Positions 47,089 to 60,405 of a DNA stretch of 64,000 nt are shown here, piece after piece (position 1 is the stretch's first letter; every line of letters begins with the position of its first letter). The notes below the pieces were generated by a model, which made no database searches, was not told the origin of the DNA, and saw only the letters and a list, made by a program, of their open reading frames with translations. Source of the DNA: Nautilus pompilius (Eukaryota > Mollusca > Cephalopoda > Nautilida > Nautilidae). The stretch spans positions 1,942,001-2,006,000 of the forward strand of contig JACATO010000311.1 in assembly GCA_018389105.1 (NCBI GenBank). Reading direction: 5' to 3'. A program made the translations under genes and the position numbers.

Positions 47089-49965
47089 GCTTCTGGATTT
47101 GTGAAAATAAGAACTCTTTATTAATCGCCTAATAATATTTGGAGTACTAAAACAACAAAAATAAAGCAAATCAGGTAAATGCCTTGTTTAATTTAATGTA
47201 ACAACAAAATGAAGACATATATTTAACAAATGATAATGTTCAATTTTAAAATCTAACCATAATTACAGTCAGCTGTTTTATTTGCTAACAGACAGTTCTG
47301 TCCTATCTCTTTACAATGATTAAATAATAAACTACAGAACATTTTGCATTATAGTAGTTAACAGACTATATACAAAAAAAAATAGATAACTATTATTTGA
47401 TGTTTCATCATGAAATATTTCAGCCTGCAAAAGAAAAAAAAAAACCCAACTGATTTGTTGTATCCTTCCTGCAATGGTGAAAGCCAGAAGGTTTTTATAT
47501 ATTTATTTATTTGTTGTTCTTTACACAACAGGAAAAGTTCAATGAATCAATACTGCCAACACTAACATTATATATTTTTTTAAACCTTAAAAAGCAAAAT
47601 ATGCAGCATCAATTCAATTGCCCTTACAGCAACCCCACAGATTCCCACCCATGGACTCATAAGTCCCATCTAGTGGTTAAAAATCATACATGAATGTTAT
47701 GCCAAAGATTTTTCTGCAAGACAGTCAGCTGCTGCTTCATTATATGCAAAGTTACAAATGGAGGTCATGAACTTCCTTTAGATTGCCTAGATATTTTGAC
47801 TGCTGATAGTAGTGATTCAGAGTTTAAAATAAAAGAAACATTATTGATTAATTACTTCGTGTCTCTGTTGAGGAACAATAACTCAGTTCCCTCATTGCAC
47901 TACTAAAAGCTTCTCTAATAGTTTATATGCTGTTATAGCAATAATTGCTTTTAATTAGACAATGTAGCTAATAAACTAATGAAAGCTTATTCCTATTTTT
48001 ATTTAGCTTTAAATTCAACTCAAACCAGGCCAGATACCATTATGGTGATGCTATTTCAGTTGGGTTTCACTGACATCAGGTACCCTAATACCTTTTTAGT
48101 AGAGTTTATTTAGTATGGATAATTTTCTTGATCAGCTTGCTTTTGTTATATTTAATTTTCAGAATTGAGAATTATAATATAAAATCAATTTTTTTTTAAA
48201 TTAACAGTTTAAAATATAACATAACCAGGAAATGTTTTGATTCTAATCAGTCCTTATTATTGTGTATCTTAAAATGTTATCTGTTGGTCTAAGACGAAAA
48301 ATATTTAAATGCTTAAACCTCAATCAAATTGTTTTAATCCTTGCAAGATCAAATATTACTGACCGAAAACAAACTTGATTTTTAAATACAAGAGAGAAAG
48401 TCAACCCTTTTTACAAAGCACGGCAACAATGATGCTACTGAAGCAAATATTAAGCTATACTTTTAACCAGTGTTTTTGTTGTGGGTACCACTTTTAATTG
48501 AAAATTTCATCAGGTTGAATAAGAATAATATTTTTGGGTCTTCAAAGAAATATTTGGTTTGTTTTATTTTTTTTTTTAAGTTTAAAAATTACCTTTAAGT
48601 ATTGTGAAACAAGATGCTTACCTGCCATGTGACTTTAAAAATCATTTTCTTTCTATTTCAAGAATTAAAACTACCATCTTCTAGCAATATACCCAATAAT
48701 ATCATTTGAAAAATACTTGAAAAACAGTTGGTAAAGAATGACTAAACCACTGTTTGAGAAACCGATTATCGTACTTTTGAAAGACACCAAAACTAAAAAA
48801 AATGTCAACATTCCTGGTGTATGCTGGGTCAGCTATATTACACAATAGATAACTCTGAACATGTCATACCGATATCACTATATCAGAAGAGTTGTATTAC
48901 TAGTTTTAGTTGTTTTATAGCATGACCTGTTGTTGGTAAGTCTGAAAGTTCTTTTATGTCTTCTTATCATTAGAAACTCCCATGTGGGCTGTTTGACTGC
49001 AAGAATATACTTTTTTGTGGTTAATTCATTATAAAGAACTCAACATGTGTACACATTGAATACATTTTAACACAGAATGACAGCATCAAATGGTCTTACC
49101 TAATAATTAAACAACAACAAAAGCTGCAGCCAGTTATTAAATTAATAAATAGTAATTTTATAAAAGCAAATGTTTAAATTTAGAGTTTCCTTTTACAAAA
49201 CAAATGTGCTAAATTTAGAGAATTAAGGAGCATGTTAAACTGTGCCATTACTCCAATGTAGACAATAAAATAAACTATGTATCTATAAAAAGAAATCTTC
49301 AGCAATAAACCCACAAATGATAGGTCCACAAAAATGTTACATTTTGTATTTTGTGTGTGTGAAAGTGGAAGAAATTTTATCACCAGAGTAAAATAGGTTT
49401 TTAACAATTAATAAGCTTTACATATCTACTAGTTGCATTCAAATAAAACCTTGCTGAAATAGAATCACTATCCTAGCACATAGAATGAGATATAATTTCT
49501 TAGCATATCTGGTAAATATTCTATATTAATTATACACAGAACAATTTTTCACTGTTCTCTTTTAATTACTCTTCTTGGTCTCTCCTATTGCCTTGATTCT
49601 GAATCTTTGCAGTGAGAACACTGATGCATTATGGCAGACACCATGAAAAACATCCATCAAGAGATGATGCATTTTTAGCAGCAACCCATATAGAGAATGC
49701 ATGTAAAGAACATCATTAATCTTTGCTTTTTCTTTGTAATTAATTAGCTGTGACTATTTTTAATTATACAGCATAAACTGTAAGCATCACCCAGTGCTTC
49801 CAGTGGGTAGTGAAAATATGCATTTACTGTTTGTTTCAAGAAATATAAAAAAGTTAGTTTGCAAAACATATTTGTTAAAAAAATATCAGCCCATAGCACT
49901 GATTGGAAAAACCATTAAGAAATGTGAGCATACATTACAAAAACATGTTTGTAAAATCAAATGTA
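47089..49965. other. AT-rich non-coding sequence
   Basis: Apart from the short repeat at 48028-48084 nothing was recognised. Small frames at 47511-47906 have no known domain. Confidence 0.5.
48028..48084 (+). repeat. Short dispersed repeat shared with 60713-60782
   Basis: The segment TACCATTATGGTGATGCT, followed by TTTCAG, a short spacer, GGTTTCA and a terminal GGTAC, has a diverged counterpart near 60.75 kb in the same orientation. Similarity is moderate and the family is unknown. Confidence 0.4.
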
Positions 49966-51092
49966 CAGTACTAGAAATAATTATGGAAACAGGATAAAAT
50001 GAGATGTATATAATACATACAAATGACTTATTACAGAAAATATACAAAAACAAAATGAATACATTGTACAGTGCACTGTCACTTGGTATGTGAGTCCTTT
50101 GCTTTATACCTCAATAAATTTAATAAGAGCACGAAAAAACTGTATGACTGTGGAATGTTGTTCCAAATATCCTGTAGCAGTTTCTACAGTTCACCCAATC
50201 AAAACTTTGTGCAAACCAAGACATCTTTGTGAGTGTTCTATTAACCTCTTTATGTTTCAGATAGTTTTCCAGCACATTAGTCAGATGCTTGTAGTTATTG
50301 TCATGTTGGAAGATGAATTCTCACACAATCAGATTTTTTTACTGAGGGAATGACATGATGAACAAGAACCTGCCTGTATCTGTTGGCAGTTAGTACGCTT
50401 TCAATTTTATGCAAATCTCCAACATCCTTAGCTGCCACACCTTAGAACAAGCTATTGTTGGTTATTGCCAAACAGTTCAAACTTGGACTTATCTCTAAAC
50501 TGCACATCCACTGAAACTACTTTGTGCTATTGTGCATGTTATTGTTCTTGAAGAAACATTAACCTCTGTCTGTACTTGCAGCTAAGTCATTTGCAAGATC
50601 TTTACTGGCTTGTCATCTATCATGTAGAGAACTTACCTTAAAGTGCTTATCATCATATTTGAAGAGTTTGCACTTTCTTCCTGGACTGTATCTATTCTCA
50701 ACAGTACCAATTTTGCATATCCTCCTCAGAGAATTATATGCAGACAACTCTTTTTGAAACAAAGTTGGGCTGTAATCTGACACATGGAGCAGTTGTCTTC
50801 ACTAGCTAAGACTTTGATTTCTATACACTTGTCACATGATATTTTCTTCTCAGGATTTATTGTATTTTCTACACATTCACTACACTACAATGATATCTCT
50901 ATCTATACTTCCATAATCTTTTTCCAGGTGTGGCGCTTTCTTATGGTTTGCCTTACAGCCATTCAGAGTGTACTAAACACATGACTGTACTATAAAGCTT
51001 TTCATTTTTACACATGAAATGCAATTGTATCCTTTGTTATTCGCATTTTATAACAAGTTTTTTTTCTGTTTCCATAATTATTTCCAGTACTA
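49966..51092 (-). mobile_element. Tc1-like transposon with both ends
   Basis: The element is 1127 bp. The left end starts CAGTACTAGAAATAATTATG and the right end, reverse complemented, starts TAGTACTGGAAATAATTATG, followed in both by GAAACAG. This gives inverted repeats of about 27 bases. TA flanks lie at 49964-49965 and 51093-51094. The interior, read on the minus strand, holds the same decayed transposase as copy 1. It is a little shorter than the usual 1.3 kb, consistent with small deletions. Confidence 0.88.
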
Positions 51093-51597
51093 TATTTATT
51101 TGATGCATGATAGTATCAATGACTGTTATTACTATGTAATGGGCAGAGATTTAATTGAAAAATGGTTGGTTCTTGTAAAAATTCAGAAGCAATGGTATGC
51201 ATATTAGATCTTTTATTCAAAAAGGTTTCCCATGGAGTCATGCAACAAAATGTAATTTAATCCGTGCAGCAATAATTTCCAGAAACTCAAATCAAGTTTC
51301 AAGGGAGGGCCCAACTGTGATAAAGTTAAGTTTAACATGGATCAGTTGTCACTGTAAGATCCAGATTTTGAAACAATAAATGGAAAAACAAACTCATTAT
51401 TTTAACATCATAAAGAAAATGGAAACCAAGCAGAGACAACTCAACAAATATAATTATTCTCTCTCTCCACAACTATGGATGAGTGAAAATGTATAAAAAC
51501 AAAAAAGTTATTATTTACAAAAAAAACAAACATTTTATTTAGAAATTTTTAATACATAATATTTACTTGAGTTGTGCTGTAATATAGCTAATAAAGA
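50001..51597 (-). repeat. Inverted segmental duplication, copy 2
   Basis: Reverse complement of 32751-34351. Homology runs past the Tc1 right end (51092) for about 505 bases of non-transposon flank and stops at 51597. On the left it begins at about 50001, inside the Tc1 element, because copy 1 lacks the outer end. The intact terminus here shows that this copy keeps the ancestral structure. Confidence 0.93.
50050..50790 (-). pseudogene. Tc1-like transposase pseudogene, copy 2
   Basis: Reverse-complement partner of the pseudogene at 33560-34300, with the same blocks and the same stops. The shared stops show that decay happened before duplication. Only isolated substitutions separate the copies. 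Confidence 0.8.
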
Positions 51598-53378
51598 TTT
51601 TAAAATCATGATAGTTCATTAAAAATAATTTTGTTCAGAATAATTATATTTGCTAAAGCTTAAATTGAAAAAAGAAAATGGTTTCTTTTAACAGATACTG
51701 TATTTTTCTGTTTTAACATGCTTGACTGAAATTTCATAAAAAGCTAATACCTTTCTTGCTTAACACAATTCATGAAAATGCCACAATTTTTATATAATTC
51801 CCATAAATTTTTTCTTTTCGCTTGTGCTGATCAGAAAGCACACTATCACAAAATTTTATCTCTCACTATGAAAAATAATGTAAAAAGCAGCTCTGTTGTT
51901 GCAAATCATCCACCTTATCTCCACTTTCCACATGAGCATAAATGGCTACAGCAGATGGAACTTTCCATTTCCGAAGACTTTTTTGTTGTTGTTTTACTGT
52001 TCCAAAACACAACAGTACATACTGAAGAAATTTTGTAAGCAATTGCTTTATCAGTTAAATGAGCTGAAAAAAACATAAAAGAAATAATAGAAAATATCAA
52101 ACAGTGCACAGAAAGGTGGTATAAAAAAAGTTGCTCTCGGTGTTTGGCCATTTACTTAAATTTCTTTCTGGAATACTCAGGAACTTATTTTATCTAAATC
52201 TAGTCATAATTAATAGAGCAAGATAGATTCTATCTATTCTGTACATACCAGAATTTTAAAAAAAGAAATAATATTAACTATGAGATATATTTCACACTAA
52301 CCTCCCCTAATTTTACTAAAATAATAATATACCAGTCTACATTTCCCTTTGTACAAAGCAAAAATTAAAAATTTGTCCTAAAGCAATTTCCCAGTTGCAA
52401 ATGGCTTTCCTTTCTTAAGCAATTCCACACATTAAGGTACATAAAGCCCCCCCACAAAAAATGTCAAGATCTAATGAAATAAATGGTTAAAATCCATTCA
52501 ACAGTCACCTAATTTAACAGAACAAAAGAATTTTTCTTTGAAACATTTTTTTTTTCATACAGCATGCTTCTACAAACATTTCATATTTTTCTGGCTAAAC
52601 TATAAGAATTTAGCCTTTTATTATCCTCCTAACAATGAAGAATATTTTTCTTATTTCATTCAATTTTTCCATGAGTTTAAAAACCAGGAAGCTAAAAGCA
52701 TTTAACTTAGAGTGGAAATCATGAAATTAAATTTGAAGTGAAGTGTATAGTCTATGTAACATCAGTAACAAAAAATCAGTTTTTTAATGTAGAAAAAATA
52801 TGAGGGAATTGAAGTGTTATTTGTAATTATCTTACTATTTGCCTAGACAAAGTTAACAAGTACTTTCCTTTATCCATTCTTGATATTATACAAATACAGC
52901 TTAGAGTAGAAAGAAAACTGTAATGTTGATCACTTGAAATGTCAGTCATAGAAAATGGGATTGTAAAGGTCAGTCGATTTTCAATAAAGTCAGCTAAGAC
53001 ATTCAATTAACATCTTTAAAATTAAAGATGATTATACTGATTACCAATAGAGGGTCAGCAGCAATCATCTTAAATATTTGTTTTATTCACAATTCTCTCT
53101 CACATTTCCTGTTCTTAGCTAAAGATTTCGTAACAATCAGTAAAATAAAAAAACATTCCAATCCTTGAGAAACATCCGTACAAGGTATGTATTTCATTTT
53201 TTTGGAAAAAAACGTGACAGCATCCTCTATTTCTTTGCTACTTTCCATGGTAAAAGCTCAATTAATGGAATCAGTGGTGCCTTGAAGAAGCATGTTTAGA
53301 GTACTGTTAAGTCCAGAAAGCAAGCGGTGAGCAGTTTTTCTTTCTTTATTGAGATGCCAAGGATTGCTGTGCTAACAA
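51598..53378. other. AT-rich non-coding sequence
   Basis: Nothing recognised. Small frames at 51772-52151 have no known domain. Confidence 0.5.
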
Positions 53379-53771
53379 TGTCCACATCAAATACTCAAAT
53401 ACCGATAAGAAAAACGAGGTCCTAAAGTTGAAAGAGGTGTTTGCTGATACCCTGCTATCAAAGGTATAATTTGAATCCACCATCCTTGCATTACTGAAGG
53501 CAATGTTACCACATTTAGATTGACCAATGATATTGTAAAAACTACTGATGTGATCAAAGTGTCTGCTGAAGTTGGTGTCTGGTGGGTTGTGGAATATGGA
53601 GAACTCTTTTCAAGGGTGGTCAAAGTTCAGGACAATAACTATGAAGTCTCCATAATGGTCAAAGTTGATTCCTCCTGGAAATGGCCATCTAAAGATGATA
53701 GAATTTTCTACCAAAGAGAGCAGATTAAGAAGTTGCAGCCTCCAGCGATGATAAATGCAAGAGACCATTAA
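53379..53771 (+). pseudogene. Orphan coding fragment, WW-rich domain of unknown function
   Basis: The 83-codon open frame at 53520-53771 contains AEVGVWWVVEYGELFSRVVK, then NNYEVSIMVKVDSSWKWPSK and DDRIFYQREQIKKLQPPAMI. The pattern G-WW-V-Y, YEV-M, W-WP-K-D, Y-QI is one I recall from C-terminal parts of uncharacterised, often transposon-linked, animal proteins, but I cannot name the family. Codon composition and GC are above the surroundings. The upstream part (53379-53519) gives no continuous frame, so it is likely a fragment. A GC-rich run GCGGGGGTGGGGGG follows its stop. Confidence 0.4.
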
Positions 53772-55080
53772 CCGCGGGGGTGGGGGGGGCTAGATTTCAT
53801 GATTTTAATTAATTAGGTACATGAGTGAAGTTGATTTTAATCATGATTTTAAATTTTGATTTAATTTTATTATATCAACATTAATATCTTATAGACAAAC
53901 TGTAATATCAGTAAAACACCATTATGTAATCATTCTAATTATGCTTTTGTATTGAAATTTAGTTTTCATTTGTAGCTTTTTAGGGTCATGTTATCTTGTT
54001 TCTCAGGACACAAAATAATTTGACCAATTCAAGGTTTGAAGACAATAGATTTTCCTGTCTTTTTTGTATAATTCCAGTCACAATTATATTTATAATCCCC
54101 TCTAATGATACATAACACCAAGAACTATTTCACGTCAACAAATATACTTGGACTGTAGTAAGCTTGATACAGAAGATCTAGTGCCAAAAGGTACAACTCT
54201 AGTAACTAGAATAGTTGAAATGACCTCATACTTCTCTGAATGTAGCATCAGTCACCATGGAATTGCCATGTTGCAAGGGGTAATTAAGGATTTTGTATTA
54301 CAGATAAAAGAATATTAAACCAATGCAACTTTTGGTGCATATTGGCATATATTTTTATAGCATGATTAATATTAAATGATATTAAATAAAAATCAAACAA
54401 ACAAAAAAAATGTTCACGTACAATAATCTGCAATAGATTTTTGATATTTAAGTGGAGATAACTCTTGTCATTTTAAAATTAAAGCAAGATTGCAACTCTG
54501 GAGAAGAGCAGCATTTCGGTCAGTCAGTCAACATGGAATGGCAGGAAAAAAAGATTATCGTCAATAAAATTGTAATTGGGATATTGAACTTTACAAATTG
54601 TTTGATAGGAGGATAACACATACAGTCCCAGATTTACTGGGTGGAATAAAGATAATGAAAACATTTAACATAATGAGAAAATCTAATTAAAATTGTCTTT
54701 AAAAAAACAACCTCTGATCTACAATCTCAGATTTCATATGTATTATTTAGCACAAAAAACTATAAAAAAACATTTAATTATTACAAATTAAAAATTTTAA
54801 TGTAGTTTAGTTATTGCAATTAGCCATCATAGGTATAAGGTCCTTAGGGTAGAGAAATTTATATCAAAGTAGTTTTTAAACCTGTTCACACTAAGGCCAC
54901 TAATGGCTATTGCTGGAGATATATCTCATTTAAGATTTTTTATTCTGATATTGTTGACTATAAAGTAAAATCTCCTAATGATTTAAATGAAATAATAAAA
55001 AAAAATTAATGTTAATTCAAACTTGCCTGAAAGTAAAAAGTGATCTATATTTTGTTCTTTTTTTCATTTAAAGAATTGCA
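53772..55080. other. AT-rich non-coding sequence
   Basis: Nothing recognised. Confidence 0.5.
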
Positions 55081-55123
55081 CGCATATGCACACGCACACA
55101 CCCAACCACCCACCCACCTACCA
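55081..55123. repeat. Degenerate CA/CCCA-rich simple repeat
   Basis: Imperfect CACACG units change into ACCC/CACC units over about 40 bases. Confidence 0.75.
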
Positions 55124-55559
55124 AATATTAGTATTTGGATAATTATAAATAAATTTTCTATTCTCCTCTGACACAAAGTTCTTTTTATTAAATCTTGTTG
55201 TAAAAACAATATAAACAAAAAAGAAATAATAACAAAACAAAATTGTAAATAGAAACAGAAAATTAGAAAGAAAATGAAAATAGATAAACTGATCTGACAT
55301 TCTATCATGCTATAATATATGAAGGTATTTTTTGCTCAAGTTTGAACATTTCATTGGAGAAGGAAAAAATGTTATAAAATTCACCATAAGTACATATATA
55401 TGATCAATATATTAAATACCTGTTTATTATTTAACTTTAAGATTTTCCATTTGTGCTCTGATTATAGCCATAAGCACGTATTTCATTTCTTGTGGGGTTG
55501 CTGATTAGGTTTTTGGTCACAGGAAAAGATGTAGATACTGTGACAGCTGGTTATGGAGT
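55124..55559. other. AT-rich non-coding sequence
   Basis: Nothing recognised. Confidence 0.5.
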
Positions 55560-55785
55560 GATGATGCCTGTGCAATAACTCTCCATCATTGGACCTGTTG
55601 TTAGGACAACCTTTTCACTAATGAAAAATCCTTACTTAAACTTTTTTAGCTGCAACAGGAAACCAAGGTGCTTAGGGAAGACCCACGATGATAGACCGAC
55701 ACAGAAGAGCAAGAAAAGAAAAAAAACATGATATCGGAAGTTTATTAAACCAAATTGGTTTGGCCCCCAGAGGATCAATTAAACT
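55560..55785 (-). repeat. tRNA-derived SINE, copy F
   Basis: Shares GGAAACCAAGGTGCTTAGGG, an AGAGCAAGAAAAG block and an ACCAAATTGGTTTGGCCCCC head segment with the other copies. It is among the more diverged copies. The head is at the right end on the minus strand. Confidence 0.5.
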
Positions 55786-58700
55786 TTATAAAAAAATCAT
55801 TATAGTTGTCATCTGGTTATCCTAAGTGGCGTTTCTTCTGCATTACTTTTTAGTCTAGCCTAGTATGATTTTCTCTAATGCTCAGACAGTTGATATGGAA
55901 AGCTGTTAGATAAATTATTTTCAGCAAAGTATTGAAAGGAATGATACAGAATTTGGGTCAACAATTTTTAAAAATTAATATGTAATGATAAAAGCAATTT
56001 AATCTACATACCTAAAATTAAAACCCCAAAACAAGTTGCATGATTATAAAGTCTGGAAAAGTGAAGAAAATTAAGTTATTGTGTATTATAATTTGGGGTC
56101 TTGTAATACATAATGCTACCAATAGAAATTTTGTTAATGAAATAGTTAAACATCAAATGACAGCATTATGATGAATTGAAATTGTAGGAGTTACTGAGAT
56201 ATGGGGTTGGTAAGATTTCAATGATGCAGTGTATGATTAAATTATGTAAACTGCATAGTGATAAAAAAGGAGTAAAATAACTTTGAAGCTTATCAATAGC
56301 AAAAAAATGTTTGTTTCAAGAAATCCATGAAAATAAAAAAAAACAAACTTAATAAAGCATGTTAAAGATTCCTAGATGCTCAGTGGAAGAGTTTATCAAC
56401 AATCACTTTGATTTGTAGCTAAAAAAAAGAAAGAAATAAAGAACTATTCATATGGGAAACTTTAATTACCTTGCTATTATTGATTGGGTCATGGTTAAGT
56501 GAACAATAATTGATGGGTATAGCTAAGTAAAAAAAAATTTGTCTGCTGAAACTGTAAAAGTTCTACCTTTGGTATATAACTATATTTTCACTTGATCTGG
56601 CTTTTATTCATTCTGTGGTTAACTGTCGTTCAGTCTATTTCTAACATAGCTTTAGTCTCAATGTTTTTTCATTCATTACATCTGTTAAACTTTCATTAAG
56701 TTGTGGTTTGTATTACCCTTATAACAAAACAAATACTACTTTTAACTATAGCTAAGTTCAACCAATCTAATTCCTGAAAAGTATTTCTTACGCCCATATG
56801 GAATATTAAATGGTGCATTGATTGCTTGGTTGCTTCCTTGTTTAGTCATAATTACTAAATCTTGTGGCAGCCAATTCAGGGGGAAAAAAAAAAGAAAAGA
56901 AATTGCTTCTGGAATTTAAAAATAAAACTTTCTCAGCAACAGATCTAGCTGCTTGTTTGTTTTTTCATTGCATTGTTAAATATTTCTGATCTATGCATTT
57001 CCATCCTTATCTTACTTCCATTTTGTGTTTTTTTCCATTGATTTTTTGTGTAATTCTAGTTCATGTTTTACTTTATTTTTGCAATAAATATACCAAGTTA
57101 AAAGACTGAATAACAAGATTTAGCAAACCACAAATCCCTGTCCTTCAACAAAAGTTCAAAGTTCACAATTTAAAAAATAAAAAAAATTCTACACAAGTAA
57201 CAGAATCAACTCTATGACAATGATTGATTACATAGTGAGCTTAGCAATAAAATCACTGGAATTAGATATTATGGTTGACTTGTGTGTTCACTTTCACTGC
57301 TGTAATTTATCAGTACATAAGTCTGTTCTGTGTAGTTTTAGTCATTTTTATCTTTTTCTTAGCAGCAGATCCACAGTGTCTAACTTAAAAAAAAACAGTA
57401 GTACTTTTCACTTTTACATCTTTCATTATTGCTTGTTAACTGATGTGGAATGGACTATAGGCACATAATCCACAATGTTAAAAGAAATAAGTTGGTCAAA
57501 GCACTCCATACAACAACCCAGTAGAAACCAATCTGATAATCAGAAGAAAACTGGAGTAAAAAGAAACATCCAGAACAGAAATGAAATAGGAGACAGAAAA
57601 AGTGAAGTTCTGCACACCACTCACATCCCAACCTCATCTCACAATTATACATATTGCATTGCTGTTTTTTTTCATATCCCCTAAAGAGGCTTTTAAAGCC
57701 ATATTCAGCAAGCTAATATTTATTACTTCATAATTAAAGTTATATGTATCTAATTCTTTTTCCTTTTTTAATTTACTTATCTCTTTTAATTTATGAATAT
57801 TAACAAATTATTCTATTTTCATATCACACCCTCTCCTTGGCTGAATATTATTTCTTTTTTTTTTTTACACTAAAATGTAAAAATTTACATCTTTTAAAGT
57901 ATCTATTTTATATTCATTCTTTTTCTGGCCAGAGGGTGCTTTCATTTGCATTCCATGAATGATTATGCCATAATGACTAAATCTTATATGCTAGTTTTAC
58001 TAAAGTGAACTTGCTCTTGTGTCATTGCATACCAAAGATTTTAACACACAATTAAACTCTCACAAAGTAAATAAAACTCTTGTTTATTTGACTGTAAACT
58101 TGAAATTATAAATAAGCACTTATGTCATATCTTACATCATGAACTCGCATGTGTATCTGACATTGCAATCTCATGTGAATTCATACCAAATCAGACCTTA
58201 TAATTTTGTGCCATGAAACCATCCATGTTCTTCTTCTTGTGGTCACTAATAAGACCAAAATCAGAATCCAGAACCTTATGTAGACAATGGAAAAGAAATC
58301 ACATCAACAAAACGAAATGACCAAGACAAAAGTATCTGATATATGCCTTCTTTAGCCAATCATATTCTTGTGACTACACAAACTTACACCACAGCCTCAA
58401 GCTTTAAAAATGTTTAAATTTAAATTGTCTAGTTGGTTGTAGTTTCAAGTATCTCAATCAATTGATAACACAATAAGTATTATTCATTTATTGAATGACA
58501 ATAAATACCAAATTTATGTATCACTATAGTTAATTTCAACAAATAATTAACATTAACAAATTTAAATATACTGTACACTTCTACTGCTGCAGAACCACAG
58601 AGCATAGATATATGCATAGCTTAGATCTATAGTCCTTTTGCCTTTAATCTTCCTTTACATGTCTTAAAAATACCAAAATATATTATTTAAATGGCAGACA

Positions 58701-60224
58701 TGCTTAATAGTTTATCTAGTACATTCATGCAAAGTTAACATACTACTAGCCATTACATGTTTTCATCAAGCTACTGCGAATATTGTAATAAACAGATGAA
58801 AAATTAATTGAATAAAATAGTAATTATTTTAATTGATATTGGTGCTATGTTGAGCTTGATGAATATGGCAAATACAAAAATGTGGTAAAATTTCTGGTAT
58901 CCATAAAATAAAATAATCTTATAACACCAATTTCTTGATACCACCCAAACTGTCCAGAAGAATGTGTGTACTGTATTATTGACAATTACACAGAATAGTG
59001 CAATACATTATTTACTCACCGTTTATCTATCACGTGCACAATTTAGAACTATCATAACAGTCTCAGTGGTTAATGTCCCTGGAGGTAATTACAACAATCT
59101 CCATGTTTGAGCATTAATAGCAGAAAACAAGCACACTCACCATCAGCTGACTAATGGCTTAAAGAAAATTTATCTTGATGCAAATAGTGTCTACTACTAG
59201 ACCCCTTTCATTGATGAAGAACACTGATGCACTTCTGTCTATATGAATGCCAACAGGGGCTGCTGAAAATACCAACTTCATCTGACCTGACAGAAACAGA
59301 CATGAAGAATACTAAACATGGAAGGAGGATAGGAAGAAAAAAAAAATCAATCAATAGTCAATGCATCATTTGGCAACAATGGAGGCAGTCTATCCATGCA
59401 TATTCTAATATCTTTGTTCAACTGATCACAACATATATTTATTTTGTTTTTGCACACTGTTAATCATTTTTATTATTATTAATTGGTTGAGATCATAAAG
59501 GAAAATGTAAAAAAAAAAAAAAGAAGCTGGTATTTTCATTGTAATCCCAACTGGTGTCAATGTTTACAAAAAATAATTTTAGAATCATATGGCCAGAATC
59601 ACCTCCTATTCTCTTCATAATACAGTTACAGAAGTCTGCAAAATCAATGAGAATCAACTTTGGGAATTTCCATGTGAGAGAATAAAAAAAGAGAGTCAAC
59701 ATGGCAATCTGGCATTGTTAGTCTAATTCCAATATATCAGTTAAATAGAAGCTCATCTGCTGATTACAAACACAAATTCACCTTCTTCAAAGATTGTTTT
59801 GAGACACACATGCAGCAGAAATCATTGCAGTTCACTAAAAAAGAAAGTAATAAAGTTTAAAAAATGATTAAAAATCTGAAAAAGAGAAGAGTATCATTAA
59901 TTTTAAAATCACTGCCACATGCATGCACACTAAAGTTTAAAAGGAAATCTAATTCAGATTTTTTAAAAAAGTTTGTAGTAGTAAAATTTACAAAATTAAA
60001 TCTTCACCTGAATAAACATCTAAAATTTAAAAAAAATATATAAAACTTTATCATTATTCATTTTAATGTAAAACATAAAAACATTTTGAATATTTTAGAA
60101 ATTTTGCTTTATTTATTAAACATAAAAATGCTTACGTATTTATATGGCTTGACCAGTAGTTCATCAGTGTAGCATGAATTTAGATGTCACATGGTTGTTG
60201 ACTTCTGTTTTAGTTTACATTTGT
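55786..60224. other. Long AT-rich non-coding stretch
   Basis: No transposon end, gene or longer repeat could be supported in about 4.4 kb. Short frames near 57214-57684 and 59227-59463 show no recognisable domain. Confidence 0.5.
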
Positions 60225-60405
60225 TGTTGGTGATGGTATTTTTAGAGTGTAAGTCTTCATTTTTAGACGTGGGAGGAAACTGAAGTGCCTAGAAGAAACC
60301 AACACAGCTAGCTGGTGAAGAACAACAGAAACCATATTACGGGAGAATGCTGGGCTGAGTCGTTCCCCTGCAGAAATCAAAAGTGGGCCTCTGATCATAG
60401 TAGTC
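60225..60405 (-). repeat. tRNA-derived SINE, copy G
   Basis: Contains CTTCATTTTTAGACGTGGGA, GGAAACTGAAGTGCCTAGAA, CTAGCTGGTGAAGAACAACA and GGGCTGAGTCGTTCCCCTGC, in the order seen in copies B and D. The tRNA-like head at the right end is partly lost. Confidence 0.65.

Noticed and set aside
48007..48079. Possible third exon after 45515-45572, with ATTTAG acceptor and GTACCC donor
   Set aside because: In the required phase it runs into a stop, the donor is poor, and most of the block matches a dispersed repeat near 60.7 kb.
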